Positions 1-8,239 of a DNA stretch of 37,921 bases are shown here, one piece after another (position 1 is the first letter of the stretch; each line of letters begins with the position of its first letter). Source of the stretch: an uncultured Lutibacter sp. (lineage in GTDB: Bacteria; Bacteroidota; Bacteroidia; Flavobacteriales; Flavobacteriaceae); contig NZ_CALAEQ010000107.1 in NCBI RefSeq assembly GCF_937891065.1, positions 1-37,921 of the forward strand. Direction: 5' to 3'. Position numbers and translations under genes: made by a program. Under the pieces are notes generated by a model that ran no database searches, was not told the origin of the DNA, and saw only the letters and a list, made by a program, of their open reading frames with translations.

Positions 1-233
1 AAAATTCAATAAATTTATTTTTTTTAAAATGTTAATTATCAGTATTATAAATATGTTTATTTTTAATTTGAACAAAATATATACTCATATTTAGGCATTT
101 GAAAGTGGTTCTTAAATTTATTTTTAGAAGGACTTTTTCTTAAATTAGGAAGAGAAAATAAACGTAAATTTCGGAGTCGATTTGCTGTAGGAAAGTATTT
201 AGTATAAAAAAATAAAAGAAGAAATAGGGAGCT
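1..233. other. Intergenic/left edge, no supported gene
   Basis: Very AT-rich sequence downstream of the DUF6122 gene. The only open stretch with coding-like codons is a 34-codon plus-strand frame between TGA at 100-102 and TAA at 205-207. It has no usable start codon and no recognisable family, so it is not called. No hairpin terminator or RNA gene was seen. Confidence 0.5.
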
Positions 234-551
234 TTATGTAATCCATAAACAATCAACGGCATCTGTAATTATATGGAATAATAATCCAATGGCAATAATT
301 CTTGTTTTTGGAAAAAAAAGTAAACCTACATAGAAAACGATGGCATAATAGGAGTGTAGTGGATGGAAATTAATACTGCATCGTGTCGCATCAAAAAGTG
401 GTGTTGCAATTAAGTGATCTAAATCTACTAACATTGTTAAAACAAAAATAAGCCATACTTTTTTCCAATTATTTTTGAAAAATAAATAAGCTATTATTCC
501 TGGAATAACAAAGTGCATTCCGTAATGTGTAATAAATCTTAAAATTTCCAA
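234..551 (-). CDS. DUF6122-type small membrane protein
   Basis: A 105-aa hydrophobic protein with about four membrane segments and no signal peptide. It resembles the DUF6122 family of Bacteroidota; the function is unknown. Polar residues stand out in the membrane setting: D43-L-D45-H46, H63-P-L-H66-S67 and H93 followed by D97 and D100. This spacing recalls the DxDH, HxxxHS and HxxxD pattern of YdjM/DUF457 membrane-bound metal-dependent hydrolases, so a metal-binding membrane enzyme is an inference. The start is TTG at 549-551, three bases beyond the wbqC stop, which suggests translational coupling; an internal ATG at residue 12 would cut the first helix. It is the last gene of the par-dapB-lepB-wbqC string. 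Confidence 0.75.
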   Translation of the reverse strand: MEILRFITHYGMHFVIPGIIAYLFFKNNWKKVWLIFVLTMLVDLDHLIATPLFDATRCSINFHPLHSYYAIVFYVGLLFFPKTRIIAIGLLFHIITDAVDCLWIT

Positions 552-553
552 AT

Positions 554-1168
554 TTATAAGTTAAGAGTTTGACTTTCTAAATAGTTTAAAGCATTTGGGC
601 CTTCCATAAATAGTAAATCTAGGATACTTAAGTTAGACATAAATCCATGATTTTGTTCAAAAACCTGAATATATCGTTCTAAATTAAATATAGTTTTAGA
701 TTTTGCTACGGCTAAACTGCGAGCATCTAAAGTAGCTACTTCTTTATGAAATTCTGTAGTTTTTGAAGTTGGAATTTTTAATTGTAACGCATCCATAATA
801 AAATCATGGCACTTCAAATTTAAATCTAATAAAAATGGAATCCTTTTTTCAAAAATCGGGATTAAATCATCTATATAAAATTCGAAAAAAGGTGATGAAC
901 GGTATGCCGTTTCCAAAGTTTTTAATTGAATTTTATGCCAATCATCCTTATAATCAATTTTTATTTCTTTTGTTTTTTGTTTGATGCCTTTACTATGTTG
1001 AATAGGTACGTTTAACGAATGTTTTCCGTCAGCAGTGTATATATAACAACGATTTCTATAGGTTTGTTTTTGAAAATTATCTTCTACTTCAAAAACAATT
1101 TCTTTAGATTTAGCAATTGCAACGTATTGAATTATTGGTGAAAAATATGTTGGTTGTAGTAAGGTCAT
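554..1168 (-). CDS. WbqC family protein
   Basis: A 204-aa soluble protein. The opening TLLQPTYFSPIIQYVAIAKS and the later region with NVPIQHSKG and AYRSSPFFEFY match the WbqC-like family (the motif is usually LQPxYxP near the N-terminus, then N..P......Y...P.F). WbqC members occur in polysaccharide and glycan clusters of other bacteria, but their reaction has not been firmly established, and no glycan genes lie here. The start is ATG at 1166-1168. It follows lepB in the same direction, separated by a palindromic repeat, and its stop nearly touches the DUF6122 start. Confidence 0.85.
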   Translation of the reverse strand: MTLLQPTYFSPIIQYVAIAKSKEIVFEVEDNFQKQTYRNRCYIYTADGKHSLNVPIQHSKGIKQKTKEIKIDYKDDWHKIQLKTLETAYRSSPFFEFYIDDLIPIFEKRIPFLLDLNLKCHDFIMDALQLKIPTSKTTEFHKEVATLDARSLAVAKSKTIFNLERYIQVFEQNHGFMSNLSILDLLFMEGPNALNYLESQTLNL

Positions 1169-1212
1169 TTCAAATGATAGTTAAAAATGACAGTCTATTT
1201 ATTTTAATTTGC

Positions 1213-1281
1213 TGTCATTCTTGCAAAGGCAAGAATTTATTTAATTCAAAATTTTAGATTCCTGACTTGGCAGAAATAACA
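1213..1281. repeat. Decayed palindromic repeat (REP/MITE-like)
   Basis: Arms of 28 bases at 1213-1240 and 1254-1281 are inverted copies with about 20 of 28 positions matching. The left arm itself folds at 1217-1236 (ATTCTTGC, loop AAAG, GCAAGAAT). The layout GTCATTCxTGCxAAGGCAxGAAT ... ATTCCTG ... GCAGxAATxACA is the form of short palindromic repeats seen many times in bacterial genomes. The right arm has drifted, so the copy looks old. It lies between the lepB stop and the wbqC start and may also act as a weak terminator. Confidence 0.6.
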
Positions 1282-1285
1282 AATA

Positions 1286-2830
1286 TTATTCCGCTTTCTT
1301 ACGTTTTCGGTAAACACTTGTACCATACCAAAGGACTAATATACCTAAGAAATAGTATAAGTAAGACACTGGTTTTCCGCTACCATGAACTGTTGTAAAA
1401 ACACGTTCCCATCTAATTTTCTCTCCTAAACCTTGTCCATTTGTATCCCAGCTAAACCATACAAAAACAGGTTTACCAACGACATGGTCAAAGGGAACAT
1501 ATCCCCAAAATCGAGCATCTTCAGAATTATGCCTGTTATCACCCATCATCCAATAATAATTTTGCTTGAAGGTGTAATCCGTTGCTAATTTTCCATTTAT
1601 AAAAATTTCATCACCATTTACGGTAACATTATTTTTTTCATAAACTTCAATAATTCTTTTATAGAATGGTATTGATTGAGCATTTAATTCAACTGTTTTT
1701 CCTTCTTCAGGAATATAAACAGGACCAAAATTATCTACAGACCAAGGATATTGTTCGTTATGTGGGAATATAGTTTTATTATAGTTTCCTTTAGGAGTAA
1801 GATCTTTTATTACACTTTTAACTAAAGGATTATTTTTTAGTTTTGAAGCATTTTCATCAGTAAGATTAACATAATATTCTCCATTATTTAGTCCTTGGCG
1901 TAACTCAGTTGAACCGTATCTGTTCATTAAACTATTAGGATTAAATCCTTCATCTACAGTTACAGTATTAAAATATTGTGTTTTTGCTCTATCTGGTAAA
2001 GCAGTTTGTTTACCATTAATAAAAATATAACCATCTTTAATTTCTAATGAATCACCTGGTATACCAACACAACGCTTAACGTAGTTTGACTTTTTATCAA
2101 TAGGTTTATCTATATGTATATTGGAGTAATCTCTAAAAAATCGAACAGTATCAACTGGCCAATTGAAAACTACAATTTCATTTCTTTTAATATCTTGGAA
2201 CCCTGGAATTCTAATATATGGAAGTTGAGGAATTTTTAAATAAGATTTAGCCTTCGTTAATGGTAATGAATCATGAACCATAGGTGCAGCAATTGTTGTC
2301 ATAGGAAGTCTTGCACCATAATGAAACTTGCTTACAAATAGAAAATCGCCCACTAATAAAGATTTTTCCAAAGAAGAAGTAGGTATTGTATAGGGTTGCA
2401 TAAAATAAGTATGAACCAATGTGGCTGCAACAATTGCAAAAACAATTGAACTTACCCATTCCCCTAATTCAGTTCTAGATTTTAAACTTCTATCCTCAAT
2501 ATAATTAACATTGGTTAAATAATTTATATAGTAGGTGTAAAATCCTAAAGTTAAAACTGCTAAAAATGAGTCAATTGTTGAGGTTTTACCAAAACTTCTA
2601 ATAGTTTCAATCCAAACTACTGGAAACATTAATAAATTTATAATTGGGATAAATAATAAAATAACCCACCAAGTTGGTCTGTTTATTATTTTCATTAATA
2701 TAATTGCGTTGTAAACTGGAATTAAAGCTTCCCAAGATTTTCTACCTGCTTTTACGTATAGTTTCCATGTTCCAACAAAGTGAATTACTTGAATTATCAT
2801 GAAAAATATAAACCATTGAATCATTGTCAT
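1286..2830 (-). CDS. lepB: Signal peptidase I
   Basis: Inner-membrane serine/lysine endopeptidase that removes signal peptides from secreted proteins. At 514 aa it is of the long Bacteroidota type. Residues 1-105 form several membrane segments with a short-chain-like sequence before the enzyme. A further TM segment at about 124-143 leads into the catalytic box, with Ser153 in IPTSSLEKSLLVGD. The usual SM pair is SL here. The general-base Lys252 lies in YVKRCVGIPGD, and MGDNRHNSEDARFWG follows at 429-443. The stretch between the Lys box and MGDNR is about 170 residues, longer than in Gram-positive enzymes. A C-terminal hydrophobic segment (490-505) ends in KRKKAE. It starts 18 bases after the dapB stop, so the two are probably co-transcribed. 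Confidence 0.97.
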   Translation of the reverse strand: MTMIQWFIFFMIIQVIHFVGTWKLYVKAGRKSWEALIPVYNAIILMKIINRPTWWVILLFIPIINLLMFPVVWIETIRSFGKTSTIDSFLAVLTLGFYTYYINYLTNVNYIEDRSLKSRTELGEWVSSIVFAIVAATLVHTYFMQPYTIPTSSLEKSLLVGDFLFVSKFHYGARLPMTTIAAPMVHDSLPLTKAKSYLKIPQLPYIRIPGFQDIKRNEIVVFNWPVDTVRFFRDYSNIHIDKPIDKKSNYVKRCVGIPGDSLEIKDGYIFINGKQTALPDRAKTQYFNTVTVDEGFNPNSLMNRYGSTELRQGLNNGEYYVNLTDENASKLKNNPLVKSVIKDLTPKGNYNKTIFPHNEQYPWSVDNFGPVYIPEEGKTVELNAQSIPFYKRIIEVYEKNNVTVNGDEIFINGKLATDYTFKQNYYWMMGDNRHNSEDARFWGYVPFDHVVGKPVFVWFSWDTNGQGLGEKIRWERVFTTVHGSGKPVSYLYYFLGILVLWYGTSVYRKRKKAE

Positions 2831-2848
2831 AATTAGTAAGTTTTTATA

Positions 2849-3553
2849 TTATTTTAAGCCTAAAACGTCTTTCATTGTAAAAACACCTGCCTTTCCAACC
2901 AACCATTCTGCAGCAATCAGAGCACCTAAAGCAAATCCATCTCTATTATGTGCAGTATGTTTAATATCAATTGTATCAACATTGGATTTGTATTCAATGG
3001 AATGAGTTCCAGGAACACCAGCTATACGTTTTGCTACTATAGGTAATTCGTTTTTGTTATTTGTTACATTTAAAGCCCAATTATTTTTGTTGGTATGTTT
3101 TATAATTCCTTCAGCCAATGTAATAGCTGTTCCGCTTGGTTCATCTAATTTTTGAGTATGATGAATTTCTTCCATTGAAATTTGATATTGCTCTAAATTT
3201 GCCATCATTTTAGCTAAATATTCATTTAATTCAAAAAAGATGTTTACACCTAAACTAAAATTAGAAGCGTAAATAAAAGCACTTTTATTAACAATGCAAA
3301 GTTTAGTAGCTTCATCAAATTTATCTAGCCACCCTGTTGTACCACTAACAACAGGTACTTTGTTATTTAAACAGTTAGAAATATTAGTAAAAGCAATTGA
3401 GGGAATGCTAAAATCAATAGCCACGTCAGCTACTGTAATATCGTATTCTTTTGTGGTTTCATCAACTTTTAGTACAATTTCATGACCTTTCTGTAAAGCA
3501 ATTTGTTCAATTGTTTTACCCATTTTTCCATAACCTAAAAGTGCTATTTTCAT
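2849..3553 (-). CDS. dapB: 4-hydroxy-tetrahydrodipicolinate reductase
   Basis: Catalyses the NAD(P)H-dependent reduction step of diaminopimelate/lysine biosynthesis in the cytoplasm. The protein is 234 aa. A dinucleotide-binding GYGKMG lies at residues 7-12, and the substrate/catalytic box EIHHTQKLDEPSGTA at 129-143 contains the expected His-His and Lys135. The C-terminal NRDGFALGALIAAEWL closes the dinucleotide fold, as in other DapB. A longer reading from a TTG at 3586 is possible but would overlap the upstream gene; ATG at 3551-3553 gives the standard N-terminus MKIALLGYG, so I use it. It begins one base after the DUF5683 stop, showing tight coupling. Confidence 0.96.
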   Translation of the reverse strand: MKIALLGYGKMGKTIEQIALQKGHEIVLKVDETTKEYDITVADVAIDFSIPSIAFTNISNCLNNKVPVVSGTTGWLDKFDEATKLCIVNKSAFIYASNFSLGVNIFFELNEYLAKMMANLEQYQISMEEIHHTQKLDEPSGTAITLAEGIIKHTNKNNWALNVTNNKNELPIVAKRIAGVPGTHSIEYKSNVDTIDIKHTAHNRDGFALGALIAAEWLVGKAGVFTMKDVLGLK

Positions 3554-3554
3554 T

Positions 3555-4130
3555 TTAAAATTTGAAATTAATTTGCGCCCCAACAATGGTTCTATTGTTC
3601 ATTGTGTTTTTAATTAATTGAGGCTTAATTGTTAAAGCATTATCTACATTATGCTGTATTAGGTGAGCATTGGTACTTGCTTCAATTATCTGTAAAATAT
3701 ATAAGCCAGCAGTTACTAATAATGCTAGATCTTTATCTTTTTTATAGCCTTTTTGCGCTGAAATTAAAGCGTCTTCAGATAAATAAGGGTTTCCATTTAA
3801 ACCATCAAATTCATCAATTTTACCATTTTCTCTTAATTTAAAAGCTGTTCTTGCTCTATGGTAATTATCATTATTTAATGTATAAATGTATACACCTGAG
3901 CCAAGAGCTGCATAAACAAACGGAATTTTCCAATATTTTTTATTGTACGCTTGTCCTAAACCTGGTAATATTGCTGAATAGAATGCTGCTTTTGAAGGTG
4001 AAAGGGCATCGTATGCTGAGGAATTCTCAAATATAGTATTCTTAATTTTTAAAACATTTTCTTGAGAAAAACCTTGAAAACCAGTCAAACCAATAACTAA
4101 AAAAAATATGTATAACTGTTTGTTTATCAC
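3555..4130 (-). CDS. DUF5683 domain protein, exported/membrane
   Basis: A 191-aa protein with an N-terminal signal peptide (about residues 1-22, ending near GFSQ). The hallmark stretch at about 44-63 contains SKAAFYSAILPGLGQAYN and is followed by YWKIPFVYAALG. This pattern (AxxxSAxLPGxGQxYNxKYWKxPxxYxxLG) is DUF5683, common in Bacteroidota just upstream of dapB; its biochemical role is unknown. Two more hydrophobic stretches suggest membrane anchoring. The start is GTG at 4128-4130, whose first base is the last base of the parB TAG stop, so translation is probably coupled. Confidence 0.85.
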   Translation of the reverse strand: MINKQLYIFFLVIGLTGFQGFSQENVLKIKNTIFENSSAYDALSPSKAAFYSAILPGLGQAYNKKYWKIPFVYAALGSGVYIYTLNNDNYHRARTAFKLRENGKIDEFDGLNGNPYLSEDALISAQKGYKKDKDLALLVTAGLYILQIIEASTNAHLIQHNVDNALTIKPQLIKNTMNNRTIVGAQINFKF

Positions 4131-5029
4131 TATTCTAGTAGTTTTTTTAGTCTATTAAAATCTTCTTCTGAATGAAAAGGAATTACAATTTTTCCTTTAT
4201 CTTTTCCAGCTAATTTTATGTCAATTTTATGTCCAAAATATTCACTAAAAGCTTTTATTCCATTTGAAATGAATTTAGGCGTTTCAGCGGTTTTAGTAGT
4301 TTTTTTAGTTTCAATTGAAGGTCCTTCTTTCAGATTTTTAACTAATAATTCAGTTTGACGAACGGATAATTTTTGTTGAAGAATTTTCTCATAAATACCT
4401 AGTTGTTCTTCAGTATTTTCAATGTTAATTAATGCTCTACCGTGTCCCATTGATAAAAAACCATCACGCATCCCCGTTTGAATAATTGGGTCTAATTTTA
4501 ACAATCGTAAATAATTACTAATTGTAGAACGTTTTTTACCAACGCGTTGACTCATTTCTTCTTGTGTTAAATCAATTTCATCAATTAATCGTTGATAAGA
4601 AAGTGCAACCTCTATCGGATCTAAATCTTTACGTTGTATGTTTTCAACCAATGCCATTTCAAGCATTTCTTGGTCATTAGCAATTCTTATATATGCAGGT
4701 ATTGTAGTATTTCCTATTAATTTTGAAGCTCTAAATCTTCTTTCTCCAGAAACAAGTTGAAATTTATTTCCTTCTAATTTTCGAATGGTAATTGGCTGAA
4801 TAACACCTAATTCTTTTATGGAACTTGCTAATTCCAGTAAGGCTTCTTCATTAAAGTAAGTTCTTGGTTGAAATGGATTTACATCAATTAAATCCATTTC
4901 TATTTCAATAATAGAACCTACAATTTTTTCTGCATTTTTATCGTTTGCAGATGTAATATCTGAATTTGAATCATTTAATAAGGCAGATAATCCTCTTCCT
5001 AACGCTTGTTTTTTAAATGCTTTAGCCAT
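4130..5029 (-). CDS. parB: Chromosome-partitioning protein ParB
   Basis: DNA-binding CTPase clamp that loads at parS sites and works with ParA to segregate the chromosome origin. The protein is 299 aa. The N-terminal tail (FKKQALGRGLSALL, residues 5-18) is the usual ParA-stimulating segment. The CTP/parS boxes GERRFR (95-100) and ENIQRKDLDPIE (129-140) are intact. A helix-turn-helix lies at about 155-178, and MGHGRAL (194-200) precedes a linker and a C-terminal dimerisation domain. The ATG at 5027-5029 overlaps the end of parA by 8 bases. I saw no parS consensus in the window. Confidence 0.97.
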   Translation of the reverse strand: MAKAFKKQALGRGLSALLNDSNSDITSANDKNAEKIVGSIIEIEMDLIDVNPFQPRTYFNEEALLELASSIKELGVIQPITIRKLEGNKFQLVSGERRFRASKLIGNTTIPAYIRIANDQEMLEMALVENIQRKDLDPIEVALSYQRLIDEIDLTQEEMSQRVGKKRSTISNYLRLLKLDPIIQTGMRDGFLSMGHGRALINIENTEEQLGIYEKILQQKLSVRQTELLVKNLKEGPSIETKKTTKTAETPKFISNGIKAFSEYFGHKIDIKLAGKDKGKIVIPFHSEEDFNRLKKLLE

Positions 5030-5795
5030 CCTTATTGTTTAGTTTTAAAATTTCATTGGCTAAGTTAATATAATTAACAGCACCTTTACTTGTTGCGTCA
5101 TATGCGATAATACTTTCGCCAAAACTTGGAGCTTCACTTAACCTCACATTTCGTTGAATAATAGTTTTGAAAACCATATTTTGAAAATGCTTTTTAACTT
5201 CTTCTACTACTTGATTTGAAAGACGTAATCGAGAGTCGTACATGGTAAGTAATAAGCCTTCAATATCTAAATTAGTATTGTGTATTTTCTGAACACTTTT
5301 AATTGTATTTAATAATTTCCCTAATCCTTCTAATGCAAAATATTCACATTGGATAGGTATAATTACAGAATCAGCTGCAACAAGTGCATTTAAAGTTATT
5401 AAACCGAGTGAAGGAGCACAGTCAATTAATATATAATCATATTCATCTTTGATTTCTTCAAGTGCTTCTCTTAATTTATATTCTCGTTTATCTTTATCAA
5501 CCAATTCAATTTCAATTGCAACTAAATCAATATGCGATGGAATAATATCCACATTTGGTGAATTTGTAGGTACAATTGCCTCTTTTGCAGTAATGGTATG
5601 TTCTAATAATTGATAACTTCCTATTTCTACATCTTCAACTATAATTCCAAGTCCTGAGGAAGCATTTGCTTGTGGATCTGCATCAATCAGTAATACCTTT
5701 TTTTCTAACACCCCTAAAGCGGCGGCTAGGTTAATAGTTGTTGTAGTTTTACCTACACCACCTTTTTGATTTGCAACTGCAATAATTTTACCCAT
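5022..5795 (-). CDS. parA: Chromosome-partitioning ATPase ParA/Soj
   Basis: A 257-aa MinD/ParA-type ATPase that binds DNA non-specifically when ATP-bound and drives origin segregation with ParB. The deviant Walker A KGGVGKTT is at residues 11-18, the switch region DADPQANASSGLG at 38-50, and YILIDCAPSLG is the Walker B region. The start is ATG at 5793-5795. It is the first gene of the minus-strand string parA-parB-DUF5683-dapB-lepB-wbqC. About 210 bases separate it from pepD and contain an inverted repeat. Confidence 0.97.
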   Translation of the reverse strand: MGKIIAVANQKGGVGKTTTTINLAAALGVLEKKVLLIDADPQANASSGLGIIVEDVEIGSYQLLEHTITAKEAIVPTNSPNVDIIPSHIDLVAIEIELVDKDKREYKLREALEEIKDEYDYILIDCAPSLGLITLNALVAADSVIIPIQCEYFALEGLGKLLNTIKSVQKIHNTNLDIEGLLLTMYDSRLRLSNQVVEEVKKHFQNMVFKTIIQRNVRLSEAPSFGESIIAYDATSKGAVNYINLANEILKLNNKDG

Positions 5796-5925
5796 AAAAG
5801 AATATAGTGTTAAAATAAGTTGTAAAAATACAATTATTTATGGTTTTTAAAAGGGAATAATGTTAACAAAAGAATAAAAATATAATAAGTTAAAAGATTG
5901 GTTAACCTTAACTTGTTACATTTAA

Positions 5926-5973
5926 TAAAGTCGAAAAACTTAACAAATAAACAATGTAAATTTTTCGACTTTA
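5926..5973. repeat. Perfect 13-bp inverted repeat, pepD-parA gap
   Basis: TAAAGTCGAAAAA at 5926-5938 is matched by TTTTTCGACTTTA at 5961-5973 across a 22-base loop. It lies 35 bases beyond the pepD stop and about 130 bases before parA on the minus strand. The T/A-rich arms would form a terminator-like hairpin for pepD, although the loop is long. A regulatory site for parAB cannot be excluded. Confidence 0.5.
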
Positions 5974-6008
5974 CTATAAATAATAGATTGAAGCATTTTT
6001 GATAACGC

Positions 6009-7475
6009 TTATCTTTTTATTTTTTTAGCTGGAATGTTTTCTAAAATTTCTAATAAATATTTCCAAAATTTTTGAGCTGATTTGATATTAGCTTTTTCAT
6101 CTGGAGAATGTGCTCCTTGTATTGTTGGTCCAAAAGAAATCATATCCATTTCGGGATAATTTGTTCCTAAAATACCACATTCTAAACCAGCGTGACAAGC
6201 AACAACATCTGCTTTACTTCCAAATAGTTTTTCATAGGTTTCCGTTAAAACATTTAATATTGGAGATTTTACATTAGGTTTCCAACCTGGATACGATCCA
6301 GAAAGTGTAACTTTATATCCTGCTAACTCAAAAGTAGATTTTAGCGTGTTTACTAAATCAAATTTTAAAGTTTCTACAGATGATCTTGTTAAACACATAA
6401 TTGTAATTACTTCATCTTTAACAATTACACGTGCTACATTATTTGAAGTTTCAACTAAATTTTCCATATCATTACTCATTCTATAAACGCCATTATGAGC
6501 TGAGTAAATAGTATTAAGTAATGTAATTTGGCTAATAGTAGTCATTACTTTTTTTGGAGCAACTGTTTCAGTAACTGTAATAGTTAAATTAGGATCGACT
6601 GTTTTAAACTCATTTTGAATTTGACTTATAGTTGCTTTCGTTTTCTTTAAAAAAGTATCTTTTTTAGCAGTATAAACTGAAATTAAAGCAAAACTTTCTC
6701 TCGGAATTGCATTTCTTAAACTACCACCGTTTATTTCAGAAATTCTTAGATGTTCTTGAGATTCATATAATAAACGATTCATTATTTTATTGGCATTTCC
6801 AAGTCCTTTATGAATATCCATACCTGAATGCCCACCATTTAAACCTGTTACAGAAACTGAAAAACCAACACTAGTAGAAGGTGTATTAACTTCATGATAC
6901 ACATTTTTAGCAGTAATATCAATTCCTCCCGCACAACCAATATCTATTTCATCATCTTCTTCAGTATCTAAATTTAACAATATTTCTCCATCCAAATAAC
7001 CAGCTTGTAATCCCATGGCGCCAGTCATTCCAGTTTCTTCATCAATAGTGAATAAAGCTTCTACAGCAGGATGCTTTATATCTGTAGATGCTAAAATACT
7101 CATTATTGCAGCAACACCTAGACCGTTATCGGCACCAAGAGTTGTTCCATCAGCTTTAACCCATCCATCTACAACTATCATTTTTATACCTTCGGTATCA
7201 AAATCAAAATCCGTATCTGAATTTTTTTGATGAACCATATCCAAATGACTTTGCAAAACAACTGTTTTGCGATTTTCCATACCTTTAGTAGCTGGTTTTT
7301 TAATAATCACATTTCCAACAGGGTCAACTATAGTATCTAGGTTTAATTTTTTTCCAAAATCAACCATAAATTGTATTACTTTTTCTTCTTTTTTTGAACC
7401 TCTTGGTACAGCATTTAAATCTGCAAAATTATTCCAAAGTGTAGTTGGTTCTAGTACTCTAATATCTTTACTCAT
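6009..7475 (-). CDS. pepD: Aminoacyl-histidine dipeptidase (M20C, PepD-type)
   Basis: A cytoplasmic two-zinc dipeptidase that cleaves unspecific dipeptides, including Xaa-His. At 488 aa it is close to the usual PepD length. Metal and catalytic residues are in place: H77 and D79 in LQSHLDMVHQ, D116 in TTLGADNGLG, E146-E147 in IDEETGMTG, D170 in LLNLDTEE, and a late His in GPTIQGAHSPDEK. The lid domain (about 205-390) contains NGGHSGMDIH. The start is ATG at 7473-7475. It lies 16 bases after the nitroreductase-like gene on the same strand, so the two may form one transcript. Confidence 0.95.
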   Translation of the reverse strand: MSKDIRVLEPTTLWNNFADLNAVPRGSKKEEKVIQFMVDFGKKLNLDTIVDPVGNVIIKKPATKGMENRKTVVLQSHLDMVHQKNSDTDFDFDTEGIKMIVVDGWVKADGTTLGADNGLGVAAIMSILASTDIKHPAVEALFTIDEETGMTGAMGLQAGYLDGEILLNLDTEEDDEIDIGCAGGIDITAKNVYHEVNTPSTSVGFSVSVTGLNGGHSGMDIHKGLGNANKIMNRLLYESQEHLRISEINGGSLRNAIPRESFALISVYTAKKDTFLKKTKATISQIQNEFKTVDPNLTITVTETVAPKKVMTTISQITLLNTIYSAHNGVYRMSNDMENLVETSNNVARVIVKDEVITIMCLTRSSVETLKFDLVNTLKSTFELAGYKVTLSGSYPGWKPNVKSPILNVLTETYEKLFGSKADVVACHAGLECGILGTNYPEMDMISFGPTIQGAHSPDEKANIKSAQKFWKYLLEILENIPAKKIKR

Positions 7476-7491
7476 TTCTAAATTATTTTTA

Positions 7492-8124
7492 TTATTGTAT
7501 TTCTAATACAGTTTCATTCAAAGGTTTTCTAACTTTTTTCATTCCAATCATTACATCATCTTCAGCTCTATATCCAACAGGTAACATTAAAACAGATTTT
7601 AAATTTAGGCTTTTTAAATTTAATAGTTCATCAATTTTTTCAGGTACAAAACCTTCCATTGGGCAAGCATCAATTTTTTCTAAAGCACAAACAGTCATTA
7701 AATTTCCTAAAACAATATAGGTTTGATAAATTGCAGATTGTTGTTTTTCTTCAAGCGTTTTAGATTCATACATTCCAATAAGTTGCTTTCTGAAGTTAGA
7801 AATTTCTTCTTCTTTTACTTCTCTTATGTCTTTTTCTAAATCGAAGTAAGCATTTATATTTTCAGTAGTTGTATCATTTTCAATACATAAAACTAATAAA
7901 TGTGATGCATCAGCAACCATTCTTTGAAAGTAAGAATGTTCTACAAATTTTTCTTGAAGTTCTTTATTTGAAATTACAATCATTTTTATAGGTTGTAAAC
8001 CAAATGATGTTGGAGTTAAATTGAAAGCTTTTTTAAGAGTTTCAACTTGTTGATTTGAAAGTTTTTTAGAAGGATCAAATTTTTTAGTTGCATATCTCCA
8101 CTCTAAACTATTAATTATGTTCAT
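7492..8124 (-). CDS. NfsB-like NAD(P)H-dependent nitroreductase
   Basis: A 210-aa member of the FMN-dependent nitroreductase family. It has the N-terminal RYATKKFDPSKKLS box, the FMN/substrate segment TPTSFGLQPIKMIVI (about 37-51) and the C-terminal ACPMEGF and LMLPVGYRAEDD segments typical of NfsB/dihydropteridine-reductase-like enzymes. It would reduce nitroaromatics or quinones with NAD(P)H in the cytoplasm; the natural substrate is not readable from sequence. The start is ATG at 8122-8124, with a consensus -7 box just upstream. Confidence 0.9.
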   Translation of the reverse strand: MNIINSLEWRYATKKFDPSKKLSNQQVETLKKAFNLTPTSFGLQPIKMIVISNKELQEKFVEHSYFQRMVADASHLLVLCIENDTTTENINAYFDLEKDIREVKEEEISNFRKQLIGMYESKTLEEKQQSAIYQTYIVLGNLMTVCALEKIDACPMEGFVPEKIDELLNLKSLNLKSVLMLPVGYRAEDDVMIGMKKVRKPLNETVLEIQ

Positions 8125-8144
8125 TTTTATAAAGTTTATGCTTA

Positions 8145-8152
8145 CAAAAATA
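8145..8152 (-). promoter_or_regulatory. Candidate -7 promoter box, nitroreductase gene
   Basis: Minus-strand TATTTTTG matches the Bacteroidota -7 consensus TAnnTTTG exactly, 20 bases upstream of the ATG at 8124. No clear -33 TTG lies at the expected distance, and such boxes arise easily in AT-rich DNA. Confidence 0.4.
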
Positions 8153-8239
8153 ATTTAAAAATACTAAAACAGACTGATTTATGGATTCAATTTTCATAAC
8201 TAAAAGTTAATTTCTACTTTTATAGTTATTAAAAAAGCT

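Noticed and set aside
103-207. A 34-codon plus-strand open stretch with coding-like codons
   Set aside because: No start codon, no known family, and open runs of this length occur by chance; not called as a gene or pseudogene.
3554-3586. In-frame N-terminal extension of dapB from TTG
   Set aside because: It would overlap DUF5683, and the ATG at 3553 gives the standard DapB start.
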